A DNA stretch of 64,000 bases, from NCBI RefSeq assembly GCF_035918095.1, contig NZ_CP109137.1:1738001-1802000 (forward strand), written 5' to 3'. The position numbers and the translations under genes were made by a program. The stretch comes from Streptomyces sp. NBC_01750 (GTDB taxonomy: Bacteria; Actinomycetota; Actinomycetes; Streptomycetales; Streptomycetaceae). How positions within the stretch are numbered: position 1 is the stretch's first letter; the number at the start of each line of letters is the position of its first letter. Below are positions 9,761 through 17,950 of the stretch, piece after piece. The notes beneath the pieces were generated by a model that made no database searches, was not told where the DNA came from, and was given only the letters and a program-made list of their open reading frames with translations.

Positions 9761-9770
9761 CGGGCCGCCC

Positions 9771-10367
9771 TCAGCGCCGCTGATCGGCGGGCGCGTCGAT
9801 GTGGTCGGAGACGGTGACGACCAGGATCCGGGTGTCGGGTGAGGTGGCACGCCAGCGGTGCCGGACGCCGCCGGAGAGGAAGAGGGTGTCGCCGCGCGCG
9901 AGCCGGTAGGCGCGTCCTTCCGCCTCGACCTCCGCCGTACCCTCGGCGACGTACATCAGCTCGTCGTTGCGGTGCTGGAACTCGCGTCCCGCGTCATTCT
10001 CACCGGTGAATTCCAGGGCTTGCAGCTGATGGTGTCCCCGCACGAGGCGACGCGTCGTGACGGCGTGCGCAGCGGCGGCGGCATCCGGGGCGCGTACGAC
10101 ATTGATGGTGCGGGCGGCGTCGGACGCGGCGATCAGCCGGCCCACCGTGGTCTCCAGCGCGTCGGCGACCCGCTGGAGCGAACGCATGCTGGGACGGGCA
10201 CGCTCGTTCTCGATCTGGCTGAGGAAGGGCACGGAGAGACCGCTGCGCTCCGCCACTGCCGCCAGCGTGAGGTCAAGGGCCCGGCGGCGCCTGCGGACGG
10301 CCGCGCCCACCCGAAGGGGTTCGGTCTCCTTCGGGTCCTTCGCGTCCATCGCGTCCATCGCGTCCAT
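9771..10367 (-). CDS. XRE-family regulator with C-terminal cupin domain
   Basis: 198-aa regulator. A helix-turn-helix of the Cro/CI type lies at about residues 20-75 (LDLTLAAVAERSGLSVPFLSQIENERARPS). A RmlC-like cupin fills the C-terminal half (HRNDELMYVAEGTAEVEAEGRAYRL, then GDTLFLSGGVRHRWRA). This architecture is common in regulators that bind small amino- or amine-type ligands. The 5' end has three consecutive ATGs in a 9-bp tandem repeat; ATG 10367 is used here, with 10358 and 10349 as alternatives. It is the first gene of a pair with the leaderless binding-fold protein. Confidence 0.88.
   Translation of the reverse strand: MDAMDAMDAKDPKETEPLRVGAAVRRRRRALDLTLAAVAERSGLSVPFLSQIENERARPSMRSLQRVADALETTVGRLIAASDAARTINVVRAPDAAAAAHAVTTRRLVRGHHQLQALEFTGENDAGREFQHRNDELMYVAEGTAEVEAEGRAYRLARGDTLFLSGGVRHRWRATSPDTRILVVTVSDHIDAPADQRR
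10341..10367 (-). repeat. 9-bp tandem repeat encoding alternate start codons
   Basis: Three tandem ATGGACGCG-type units (the last followed by AAG) give an N-terminus MDAMDAMDAKD. Unit changes stay in frame, so repeat slippage would change N-terminal length and the number of start codons but not the frame. Confidence 0.7.
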
Positions 10368-10470
10368 CAGCCGGGCTCCCCTCCCTGGTCCTGTATCACC
10401 TTACGCAGCTTCCGACCGCCGGTGCTCAGGGAGCAGGCCAGTACTGTGGCCGGCCCGGCCCGGACAGCCG

Positions 10471-10508
10471 GAAAGGGCGAGCCCCGCAAATGCGGGGCCC
10501 ACCCTTTC
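10471..10508 (-). terminator. Terminator of the betaine transporter operon
   Basis: Two-part stem: outer GAAAGGG (10471-10477) / CCCTTTC (10502-10508) and inner GCCCCGC (10481-10487) / GCGGGGC (10492-10498) with loop AAAT. It begins 20 bp after the transporter stop codon on the minus strand. Confidence 0.8.
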
Positions 10509-10527
10509 GTGCGACGCTCGACCGCTG

Positions 10528-12360
10528 CTAGGGAGCAGTCGTGCTCGCGGCCTTGCCCACCTTGCCGACCGGGGTCCACTTCGCGGCGAGGTCCGGGTTC
10601 TCCTTGAGCCAGGCGCGTACCGCGTCCTGCTCCTTGCCCTTGCCCGTCGTCTGGATCTTGGCTTCAAGCTCCGTGAGCTGCTTCTCGGTCATCTTGAAGT
10701 TCTTGAGCCACTTGCCGACCTGCGGGTTGTCGGCGGCGAAGCCCTTGCGGGCCAGGGTGTGCACGCCGTCGCCCTTGCCCCAGGAGCCCTTGGGGTCCTT
10801 GAGCTTCTTCAGGTCGTAGGTGCTGTACGCCCAGTGCGGAGACCACAGCGTGGTGACGATGGGTTCCATCTTGTCGTACGCGCGCTTCAGCTCGGCGAGC
10901 ATGCCGGGCGTCGAGCCGTCGACGACCTTGTACTCACCCTCAAGACCGTAGTCCTTCAGGACCTTGTCCTTGAGGATGCCCATCATTCCGGCGCTCGGCT
11001 CGATGCCGATGATCCGGCCCTTGAACTGACCCGACTTGCTCTTGAGGTCCTCGAGAGAGTCGATGCCCTTCATGTACGAGGGGACCGAGAGCTCCAGCGA
11101 GGTGGGGCCGTACCAGGAGCCCAGGTCCTCGAGCTTGTTCCGGTACTTCTTCCAGTACTGGGCGTGCGTGACCGGGAGCCAGGAATCGGTCTCCATGTCG
11201 ACCTGGCCGCCGGCCAGACCGGTGTAGAGCGCTCCGGCCTCCAGCTGCTTGGTCTCCACCTCGAAGCCGCGCTTCTCCAGCAGCTCCTTCCAGAGGAAGG
11301 TGGAGGCGATGCCCTCGTCCCACGGGATGTATCCGATGGATACCTTCTTGCCCTGGCCGACGTTGCCGGCGGCCGAGGCGTCGGCGGACTTGGCCCCGCC
11401 GAACAGGCTCATGCCGCCCGCGACGAGCGCGAGGACGACGACACCGGCGACCGCGACGACCGGCTGCGGACGGTAGCTCCAGATCTTCGGCCCGCCCGTC
11501 ATCGACTTGGCCTTGGCGAGGGCGCGACGGCCGAGCGGTGAGACCTGACGGCCCAGCGCGCTCGTCATCCGGTCCAGGTACATCGCCAGGATGACGATGG
11601 AGATGCCCGCCTCGAAGCCGAGGCCGATGTCGACATTGCCGATGGCGCGGTAGACCGCTCCGCCGAGACCGCCGCCGCCGACCATGCCGGCGATGACGAC
11701 CATGGACAGGCCCAGCATGATCACCTGGTTGATACCGGCCATGATCGTGGGCAGGGCGAGCGGGAGCTGGACGCGCAGCAGGGTGTTGCGCGGCGTGGTG
11801 CCGAAGGCCTCGGCGGCCTCGACGAGCTCCTCGTCGACCTGCCGGATACCGAGCTCGGTCATCCGTACACCGGGCGGCAGGGCGAAGACGATGGTGGCGA
11901 TGATGCCGGGGACCACGCCGACGCCGAAGAAGATGATGCCGGGGATCAGATAGACCATCGCCGGCATGGTCTGCATGAAGTCCAGGACCGGCCGGGTGAC
12001 GGCACTGACGGTCTTGGAGCGCGAGGCCCAGATACCGAGCGGTACGGCGATCACCAGGGTGACGATCGTGGAGACGAGCACCAGGGAGAGGGTCGACATC
12101 GCGTCGTCCCACAGTTCGATGGAGTCGATCAGCGCGAAGCCGGCGAAGGCCAGCACGCCGCCGAGCAGACCCCGCAGCCACCAGGCGAGGACGGCGAGGA
12201 TGCCGGCGAAGAGCAGCGGCTGGGGCGCCGAGAGCGCCGCGTCGATGCCGTCGTACATACCGGTGACGACCGAGGTGACGGCGTCGAACAGCCAGGAGAG
12301 ATGGGACTGGAGCCAGTTGACACCGGCGTCGACCCAGTCGCCGAGGTGGAGCCTAGGCAC
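10528..12360 (-). CDS. Glycine betaine/proline ABC transporter, permease fused to substrate-binding protein
   Basis: 610-aa fusion. Residues about 1-270 are the permease, with the EAA loop (LVEAAEAFGTTPRNTLLRVQLPLALP region) that docks to the ATPase. A further membrane segment (AVAGVVVLALVAGGMSLF) then tethers residues about 335-610, an OpuAC-like binding domain. That domain has the aromatic residues expected for a quaternary-amine cage: GYIPWDEG, ETDSWLP, SWYGPTSLE and WSPHWAYS. Its start overlaps the end of the upstream ATPase gene by 8 bp, so stoichiometry is probably coupled. Likely function is osmoprotectant uptake at the cytoplasmic membrane. The terminator lies just downstream. Confidence 0.92.
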   Translation of the reverse strand: MPRLHLGDWVDAGVNWLQSHLSWLFDAVTSVVTGMYDGIDAALSAPQPLLFAGILAVLAWWLRGLLGGVLAFAGFALIDSIELWDDAMSTLSLVLVSTIVTLVIAVPLGIWASRSKTVSAVTRPVLDFMQTMPAMVYLIPGIIFFGVGVVPGIIATIVFALPPGVRMTELGIRQVDEELVEAAEAFGTTPRNTLLRVQLPLALPTIMAGINQVIMLGLSMVVIAGMVGGGGLGGAVYRAIGNVDIGLGFEAGISIVILAMYLDRMTSALGRQVSPLGRRALAKAKSMTGGPKIWSYRPQPVVAVAGVVVLALVAGGMSLFGGAKSADASAAGNVGQGKKVSIGYIPWDEGIASTFLWKELLEKRGFEVETKQLEAGALYTGLAGGQVDMETDSWLPVTHAQYWKKYRNKLEDLGSWYGPTSLELSVPSYMKGIDSLEDLKSKSGQFKGRIIGIEPSAGMMGILKDKVLKDYGLEGEYKVVDGSTPGMLAELKRAYDKMEPIVTTLWSPHWAYSTYDLKKLKDPKGSWGKGDGVHTLARKGFAADNPQVGKWLKNFKMTEKQLTELEAKIQTTGKGKEQDAVRAWLKENPDLAAKWTPVGKVGKAASTTAP

Positions 12361-13501
12361 TGGCCACCTCCTTGGTCACGCCCCGCTGCGGGACCTGTCG
12401 CTGTCCCGCGTCCTGCGGCGGAATCGCTGCCGGGGTCATCGGCTCGCCGAGGACCGCGAGCAGCCGGGCGCGCGGTACGACGCCGATCAGCTCCCCCTCG
12501 TCGTCGATGACGGCTACGGCGACGCCGCTGGTGGAGCAGGGGGTGAACAGCTCGATGATCGGCGTGTCGGCCGTGACCGTGGCGGGCGCCGCGGCGAGCA
12601 CGTCCTTGGCGTTGCGCAGTTCCTTGCCGCTGTCCGTCTTCCGGCCGAACGACGTCTGCGGATCGGCCATGATCGCACCGGCGGTCAGCACCCGCGAGCG
12701 GTCGACGTCCTGGGTGAAGGAGGCGACATAGTCGTTGGCCGGGGTGACGAGGATGTCCTCGGCGGTGCCGAGCTGGACGATCCTGCCGTCCCGCATCACC
12801 GCGATCCGGTCGCCGAGGCGCATGGCCTCGTTGAGGTCGTGAGTGATGAAGACGATCGTCTTCTTGAGCCTCTTCTGCAGCTCGAGGAGCTGGTCCTGCA
12901 TATCGCGGCGGATCAGCGGGTCGAGCGCGCTGAAGGACTCGTCCATCAGCAGCAGATCGGCGTCGGTGGCGAGCGCGCGGGCCAGGCCCACACGCTGCTG
13001 CATACCGCCGGAGAGCTCGTCGGGCCAGGAGTTCTCCCAGCCGGCGAGCCCGGCGAGCTCCAGGGCCTCGGCGGCGCGCTTGTCGCGCTCGGCGCGCGGG
13101 ACGCCCTGCACCTCGAGGCCGTAGCCGGCGTTCTCCAGCACGCTTCGGTGCGGGAAGAGCGCGAAGTGCTGGAACACCATGCTGATCTTGGCCGAGCGTA
13201 CGGAGCGCAGCTCGCGAGGGCTCAGGGCGGTCAGGTCCTCGCCGTCGAAGAGCACGCGTCCGGCGGTGGGCTCGAGCAGTCCGTTCAGCATGCGCAGCAG
13301 CGTGGACTTACCGGACCCGGACAGACCCATGACGACGAATATCTGACCCGGCTCGACGGCGAACGATGCGTCGATCACCGCCGCGGTCGTTCCGTCGGCG
13401 CGCAGCTCGTCGCGGTCGCTGCCGCTTTCGAGCTTGCGTACCGCTTCATCGGGTCGTCTGCCGAACACTTTGTACAAGTGCTCGGCTTGCAGCCTGGACA
13501 C
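12353..13501 (-). CDS. proV: Glycine betaine/proline ABC transporter ATP-binding protein with CBS domains
   Basis: 382-aa ATPase energising the downstream permease/binding fusion. Walker A GLSGSGKST, signature LSGGMQQRVGLARALA, Walker B LLLMDESFSALDP and the H-loop VFITHDLNEAM are all intact. The C-terminal region (about 275-350) is CBS-like (TPIIELFTPCSTSGVAVAVIDDEGELIGVVPRARLLAVL region), the domain that senses ionic strength in OpuA. GTG at 13501 is chosen because GTGAGG lies 5 nt upstream; GTG 13507 is possible. The 280-bp upstream region has a hairpin followed by a U run. Confidence 0.92.
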   Translation of the reverse strand: MSRLQAEHLYKVFGRRPDEAVRKLESGSDRDELRADGTTAAVIDASFAVEPGQIFVVMGLSGSGKSTLLRMLNGLLEPTAGRVLFDGEDLTALSPRELRSVRSAKISMVFQHFALFPHRSVLENAGYGLEVQGVPRAERDKRAAEALELAGLAGWENSWPDELSGGMQQRVGLARALATDADLLLMDESFSALDPLIRRDMQDQLLELQKRLKKTIVFITHDLNEAMRLGDRIAVMRDGRIVQLGTAEDILVTPANDYVASFTQDVDRSRVLTAGAIMADPQTSFGRKTDSGKELRNAKDVLAAAPATVTADTPIIELFTPCSTSGVAVAVIDDEGELIGVVPRARLLAVLGEPMTPAAIPPQDAGQRQVPQRGVTKEVASA

Positions 13502-13527
13502 ATACACCTCACGCGTAGAACCGAAAA

Positions 13528-13555
13528 CGGCTCGCCAACCCCCGCAGGCGAGCCG
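13528..13555 (-). promoter_or_regulatory. Hairpin plus U-run in the 5' leader of the betaine transporter operon
   Basis: Perfect 9-bp stem CGGCTCGCC (13528-13536) / GGCGAGCCG (13547-13555) with a 10-nt loop. Read on the minus strand it is followed at once by TTTTC and lies 27 nt before the ATPase start. It looks like an intrinsic terminator placed in a leader, i.e. a possible attenuator. I could not match the leader to a known riboswitch by eye. Confidence 0.5.
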
Positions 13556-13781
13556 TGGAACAGGACGGGTTCTGCCCGCTTGCCCGTGACATGTACCGGC
13601 CTTCTTGATCCAAAACCGTGCCAGGGGTCCGCTCCGGGTCCCCGCCTGCCCTTGCCCTTTCGGGCCAAACGCAACAGTGACCCACCTCACCCGGGCGGTG
13701 CGAGTCAGCTCCCGGCGGTGCGAATGGCCGCTGTCGGCGGAGAGCGGGTGGCTGTCAGTGGGGTGCGGCATCATCAGTGTT

Positions 13782-14702
13782 GTGACGCGACGCCTGATGC
13801 TCCTCGACACCGCTTCCCTGTACTTCCGGGCCTATTTCGGGGTCCCCGATTCGGTACGGGCCCCCGACGGCACTCCGGTCAACGCCGTGCGCGGACTGCT
13901 CGATTTCATCGCCCGGCTGGTCCAGGACCACCGCCCCGACGACCTCGTGGCCTGCTGGGACAACGACTGGCGGCCGCACTGGCGGGTCGAGCTGATTCCT
14001 TCGTACAAGGCGCACCGCGTCGCCGTCGAGACGGAGACGGGGCCGGACGAGGAAGCGACCCCGGACACCCTCGCGCCCCAGGTTCCGGTGATTGTCGACG
14101 TGCTCGACGCGCTCGGCATCGCCCGTGTCGGCGTCGACGGGTATGAGGCGGACGACATCATCGGCACGCTCACGGGGCGCGCCACCGGGCCCGTCGACAT
14201 CGTCACCGGCGACCGCGACCTCTTCCAGCTGGTCGACGACGCCCGTGGCCGGCGCGTGCTGTATCCGCTGAAGGGCGTCGGGACGCTCCAGGTCACGGAC
14301 GAGGCCTGGCTGCGCGAGAAGTACGGCGTCGACGGACCCGGCTACGTCGACCTGGCGCTGCTGCGCGGCGACCCGAGCGACGGGCTGCCGGGTGTGCCCG
14401 GGATCGGCGAGAAGACCGCGGCCAAGCTGCTGGACGCGTTCGGCGACCTGGCCGGGATCATGGCCGCCGTCGACGATCCGCTCGCCAGGCTGACACCCTC
14501 GCAGCGCAAGCGGCTCGACGAGGCGCGGGACTATGTCGCGGTCGCGCCCAAGGTCGTACGGGTGGCCCCGGACGTACCACTGCCGGACTTCGACCCCGCA
14601 CTGCCCTCCGAGCCGCGGGACCCGGCGTCGCTGGACGAGCTCGCGGCCCAGTGGGGTCTCGGTGGCGCACTCAAGCGTTTGCTGTCCACACTCCAGGACT
14701 GA
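13782..14702 (+). CDS. 5'-3' exonuclease (DNA polymerase I N-terminal domain type)
   Basis: 306-aa stand-alone flap/5' nuclease. It contains the PIN-like acidic core (MLLDTASLYFRAYFG, GYEADDIIGTLTG, VTGDRDLFQLVDD) and the helix-3-turn-helix DNA-binding motif GLPGVPGIGEKTAAKLLDAFG at about residues 200-220. No polymerase domain is present, so it resembles the independent 5' nucleases found beside polA in many actinobacteria. The likely role is RNA-primer or flap removal. The GTG at 13782 is the only in-frame start close to the conserved N-terminus; the ribosome site is weak. Divergent from proV. Confidence 0.9.
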   Translation: MTRRLMLLDTASLYFRAYFGVPDSVRAPDGTPVNAVRGLLDFIARLVQDHRPDDLVACWDNDWRPHWRVELIPSYKAHRVAVETETGPDEEATPDTLAPQVPVIVDVLDALGIARVGVDGYEADDIIGTLTGRATGPVDIVTGDRDLFQLVDDARGRRVLYPLKGVGTLQVTDEAWLREKYGVDGPGYVDLALLRGDPSDGLPGVPGIGEKTAAKLLDAFGDLAGIMAAVDDPLARLTPSQRKRLDEARDYVAVAPKVVRVAPDVPLPDFDPALPSEPRDPASLDELAAQWGLGGALKRLLSTLQD

Positions 14703-14710
14703 GGTGTTAA

Positions 14711-14726
14711 CTTAGGCAAGCCTAAG
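14711..14726. promoter_or_regulatory. Iron box (DmdR/IdeR-type operator)
   Basis: CTTAGGCAAGCCTAAG, a 7-bp perfect inverted repeat around AA, preceded by TTAA. It matches the actinobacterial iron-box pattern and lies 27 bp before the siderophore-interacting protein start. It predicts repression by the iron-loaded DtxR-family regulator DmdR. Confidence 0.88.
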
Positions 14727-14752
14727 CACTGCACGAGTTCAGGGAGACCGCC

Positions 14753-15595
14753 GTGGCAGAACGACCTGCCCGCAAGGCAACGAAGGCCCATGAGGCGCAG
14801 GTGGTGCGCGTGGAGCGGATCACGCCGCACATGGTGCGCGTCGTACTGGGCGGTGAGGGGCTTGCCGGGTTCGCCATCGACGAGTACACCGACCACTACA
14901 TCAAGCTGCTGTTCGCGCCCGAGGGCGTGACGTATCCGGAGCCGTTCGACAGCGAGCGGATCCGCGAGGAGTTCCCGCGCGAGCAGTGGCCCACCAACCG
15001 CACATACACGGTTCGGAGCTGGGACCCGGCCCAGCGTGAGCTGACGGTCGACTTCGTGGTCCACGGCGACGAGGGCCTGGCCGGGCCGTGGGCGGCCCGG
15101 GCGCGGGTGGGCGAGACGGTGCGCTTCCTCGGGCCGGGCGGCGGCTATGCCCCGGCTCCGGCGGCGGACTGGCATCTGCTGGTGGGCGACGAAAGCGCAC
15201 TGCCGGCGATCGCCGCGTCGGTGGAGGCGATGCCGGCGGGTGCTCGCGTCCATGCCTTCGTCGAGGTCGACGGCCCCGGGGACGAGCAGAAGGTAGCCAC
15301 GCCCGACGGAATCGAGATCAACTGGCTGCACCGAGGTGCTCGGCCGGTCGGCGAGGCACTGGTCGCGGCGGTCACCACGCTGGAGTTCCCTCCGGGCGAC
15401 GTCTGCGCGTTCGTGCACGGCGAGGCGGCGTTCGTACGGGAGCTGCGGCGCCATCTGCGGCTGGACCGGCAGATTCCGCGCGAGCAGCTGTCGATCTCGG
15501 GGTACTGGCGACTGGGCCAGAACGACGAGGCGTGGCGCGCGGCGAAGCGCGAATGGAACGATCAGGTGGAACGGGAGCAGGAGACGGCTGCCTGA
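14753..15595 (+). CDS. Siderophore-interacting protein (FAD-binding ferric-siderophore reductase)
   Basis: 280-aa cytoplasmic reductase of the ViuB/SIP family that releases iron from imported ferric siderophores. The FAD-binding motif is RTYTVRSWD (about residues 83-91), followed by VHGDEGLAGPWA and the phosphate-loop-like GPGGGYAP. The C-terminal NAD(P)H-type part ends in SISGYWRLGQNDEAWRAAKREW, a family hallmark. The GTG start follows AGGGAG. The iron box just upstream makes it very likely iron-repressed. It is monocistronic, closed by the hairpin at 15611. Confidence 0.94.
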   Translation: MAERPARKATKAHEAQVVRVERITPHMVRVVLGGEGLAGFAIDEYTDHYIKLLFAPEGVTYPEPFDSERIREEFPREQWPTNRTYTVRSWDPAQRELTVDFVVHGDEGLAGPWAARARVGETVRFLGPGGGYAPAPAADWHLLVGDESALPAIAASVEAMPAGARVHAFVEVDGPGDEQKVATPDGIEINWLHRGARPVGEALVAAVTTLEFPPGDVCAFVHGEAAFVRELRRHLRLDRQIPREQLSISGYWRLGQNDEAWRAAKREWNDQVEREQETAA

Positions 15596-15610
15596 CGCAG
15601 GCGCCGCCCG

Positions 15611-15643
15611 GCCCCCGACCGCGGATGCGGCCGGGGGCGTTTT
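15611..15643 (+). terminator. Intrinsic terminator of the siderophore-interacting protein gene
   Basis: 12-bp stem with one A/C mismatch (GCCCCCGACCGC / GCGGCCGGGGGC), loop GGAT, followed by GTTTT. It may also serve the convergent MerR gene. Confidence 0.85.
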
Positions 15644-15705
15644 CGTCCCTGGGGCAGGCGGATCGGCCGGACCTGGCCGGCGCACGCGGCCGAGGATTCC
15701 GCTTC

Positions 15706-16413
15706 CTACGACACGACCGCCTTGCCGTCGCTCCGGCCTCCGCCCTCTCGGCCCGGCCCCTGGCCCCCTCCGTCCGCCGCCGTGTCGTCCCCGTACCGGC
15801 GTGCCGAGACTTCCACGTGTGCGAGCCGGCGCAGCGAGACCAGCACCGCGTCACCCAGCACCGTACCGATCACCACGCTCTCCACCAGGTCGTCAAGGCC
15901 CGCCCGGCGCCCGACATACGCGAGGTCCGCCCGCGCCACCTGTTCCGCCGCGGACGCGTAGTCGTCCAGCACTTCGATGAAGGCTCCGTGCCCCACACGG
16001 TCCAGCGCGGCCAGCGCAGCCGCGAGCGCCTCGACGGCCGGGGTGTCGTCGTCCACCCGCCAGCCGCGCCGCGCGATCAGCTCCCGGACCTCCTCGCGCG
16101 CCCCCTCCAGCTCCGCGTCCGCCTCGCTGTCGGCGTACCGCGGGACGATGGGGTCCGTGGCCGCGCCCAGCACCTTGTGCACGGACCGGTCGGGGTCGTC
16201 GATCGCCGCGAGGACCTCCGCGATCGCGGCCACCTTCAGCCCGCCCACATCGAGCAGCGCGCGGATCAGCCGCAGTCTGCGCTCGTGCGCGTCGTCGTAG
16301 CTCGCCTGGTTCGGGCTGGTCAGCTGCCCGGCGGGGAGCAGTCCCTCACGGACGTAGTACTTGATCGTCGGCACCGGGACCCCGGTTCTGCGACTCAGCT
16401 CTCCTATGCGCAC
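15706..16413 (-). CDS. MerR-family transcriptional regulator
   Basis: 235-aa regulator. The N-terminal 70 residues carry the MerR winged helix-turn-helix (MRIGELSRRTGVPVPTIKYYVREGLLP), followed by the dimerisation helix. The long C-terminal helical region has no cysteine cluster, so it is not a classical metal-sensing MerR. The GTG start at 16413 reads directly into the conserved MRIGELS. It is divergent from a two-gene membrane operon, and the 113-bp intergenic region holds two palindromes. It probably controls that operon and itself. The ligand is unknown. Confidence 0.88.
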   Translation of the reverse strand: MRIGELSRRTGVPVPTIKYYVREGLLPAGQLTSPNQASYDDAHERRLRLIRALLDVGGLKVAAIAEVLAAIDDPDRSVHKVLGAATDPIVPRYADSEADAELEGAREEVRELIARRGWRVDDDTPAVEALAAALAALDRVGHGAFIEVLDDYASAAEQVARADLAYVGRRAGLDDLVESVVIGTVLGDAVLVSLRRLAHVEVSARRYGDDTAADGGGQGPGREGGGRSDGKAVVS

Positions 16414-16458
16414 CGCGTGTTCACCTCTTCGCTCTTGCCAGCCACCGCACTCATCATA

Positions 16459-16497
16459 GATAGTTCCACTATCGGATAGCAGGTAGCGCCGCTATCC
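16459..16497. promoter_or_regulatory. Two adjacent inverted repeats, probable MerR operator
   Basis: GATAGT-TCC-ACTATC (16459-16473) directly abuts GGATAGC-N10-GCTATCC (16474-16497). Both share the GATAG core and lie in the gap between the divergent merR and membrane-protein genes. One may overlap the promoter spacer, as MerR sites do. Confidence 0.65.
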
Positions 16498-16526
16498 ACT
16501 CGGGGAATCCGACGGAGGGGATACCT

Positions 16527-17492
16527 ATGTCTTCATGGCGTTCGTGGCACCGGCCACTCATGGTCTTCGCCGCTTCGATGGCGGTGACATTCGTAGTGTC
16601 CGGCGTGGGCATGGTCGTCGACGACCGTGTCCTGGTGGGCTCGCCGATCTGGTTCAAGCCCCTCAAGTTCTCGGCCTCACTGATGATCTACGCGCTGACG
16701 CTGGCCTGGATGCTCTCGCTGGCCGGCCGCGGCCGCCGGGTGGGCTGGTGGGCCGGCACCGTTGTCGCGCTGACCGGCGCGATCGAGATGGCGATCATCA
16801 CCGGGCAGGTGATCCGCGGCAAGCGCAGCCACTTCAACTTCGAAACCGCCTTCGACGGGATGCTGTTCAACATCATGGGGGCGACCATCGTCACCCTCTG
16901 GATCAGCTCTCTGATCATCGTGATCCTGCTGTTCCGCTCGCCGATGGCAGATCGCGCCGCCGCCTGGGCGATGCGACTCGGCGCGGCGGTCGCACTCGTG
17001 GGCGCCGCCCTGGGAAATCTGATGACACAGGCAACGTCCGAGCAGGAGGCGGCCGGTGGCCGCAGCGTCGCCCAGGTGGTCGGCTCCCACAGCGTCGGGG
17101 TACCCGAAGGCGGTCCCGCCATGCCACTCACCGGCTGGTCGACCACCGGCGGCGATCTGCGCATCCCGCACTTCGTCGGTATGCACGCCCTTCAACTGAT
17201 CCCGCTCTTCCTGCTCGGGCTCATCGTCCTGGCCCCGCGCTTCGCCCGGCTGCGGGACGAGCGCGTACGGCTGCGGCTCGTGCTGGTCGCCTCGGGCACG
17301 TATGCGGCCGTGCTCGCTCTCGTTACCTGGCAGGCGCTGCGCGGACAGCCGCTGATCCACCCGGACGGCGCGACGCTCGGCGCCGCGGCCCTGATCGTCG
17401 TCGCCGCCGCACTGGGGGCGCTCGTATCGCTGCGGAGCACAACTCCCGTACAGAACACCGCGGATGACACGGAGAAGGAGCTTGTGGCATGA
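16527..17492 (+). CDS. Multi-pass membrane protein, unknown function
   Basis: 321 aa with about eight hydrophobic segments and short polar loops; no recognised catalytic motif. Conserved-looking features are SPIWFKPLKFSASLMIY in the second segment region, HFNFETAFDGMLFNIMG near the middle, and the loop PHFVGMHALQLIPLFLLG with two histidines close to a membrane boundary. The ATG start follows GGAGGGG. The stop overlaps the start of the next gene in an ATGA, so the two are translationally coupled and may form one complex. Regulated by the divergent MerR protein by inference. A heme- or quinone-linked membrane role is conceivable because of the paired histidines, but this is speculation. Confidence 0.8.
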   Translation: MSSWRSWHRPLMVFAASMAVTFVVSGVGMVVDDRVLVGSPIWFKPLKFSASLMIYALTLAWMLSLAGRGRRVGWWAGTVVALTGAIEMAIITGQVIRGKRSHFNFETAFDGMLFNIMGATIVTLWISSLIIVILLFRSPMADRAAAWAMRLGAAVALVGAALGNLMTQATSEQEAAGGRSVAQVVGSHSVGVPEGGPAMPLTGWSTTGGDLRIPHFVGMHALQLIPLFLLGLIVLAPRFARLRDERVRLRLVLVASGTYAAVLALVTWQALRGQPLIHPDGATLGAAALIVVAAALGALVSLRSTTPVQNTADDTEKELVA

Positions 17493-17950
17493 CCGGGACG
17501 CTCTTTGAAATCACTTTCTGGCTGGCCGCCCCGTTCTGGCTGCTGATGATCTTCGCGCCCACCTGGCGGCCGACCGCGCGGCTGGCCGCGTCGCCCTGGA
17601 CGATCTCGGGTGTCCTGGTCATCTATGCCGTCATGGCGGTGCCGGTCTTCCCGGAGCTCTGGACCGCGGTGAGCAGCCCCGATATCGACACCTTCCGGGA
17701 GCTGGCGGTACGGGCCAACGGCGCCGGCGCTCTCTGGGCGCAGGTCATCGCCTGGGATCTGCTCATCGGCCAGTGGATGTTCCTCGAGGCGCGGCGACTC
17801 GGTATCCAGCCCCTGGTGATGGGGCCGCTGCTGGCGCTGACCATCCTGCTCTCGCCGTTCGCCCTGCCCGTGTTCCTGGTGCTGCGCGCGGTGAAGGCCC
17901 GGGCCGCGACCACAGCCACGGACCGGGCCGTACACCCACTCTCGTACTGA
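17489..17950 (+). CDS. ABA4-like (DUF4281) small membrane protein
   Basis: 153 aa with four hydrophobic segments. The signature of the ABA4-like family is visible in WAQVIAWDLLIGQWMFLEARRLG (about 94-116). In plants the family is linked to neoxanthin formation and lipid-soluble antioxidant metabolism; in bacteria its role is not settled. It is coupled by a 4-bp ATGA overlap to the upstream membrane protein and shares its MerR-type control. No other carotenoid gene is visible in this window. Confidence 0.78.
   Translation: MTGTLFEITFWLAAPFWLLMIFAPTWRPTARLAASPWTISGVLVIYAVMAVPVFPELWTAVSSPDIDTFRELAVRANGAGALWAQVIAWDLLIGQWMFLEARRLGIQPLVMGPLLALTILLSPFALPVFLVLRAVKARAATTATDRAVHPLSY

Noticed and set aside
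13502..13781. ydaO/c-di-AMP or glycine riboswitch in the proV leader
   Set aside because: No recognisable conserved core could be found by eye; only the terminal hairpin is reported.
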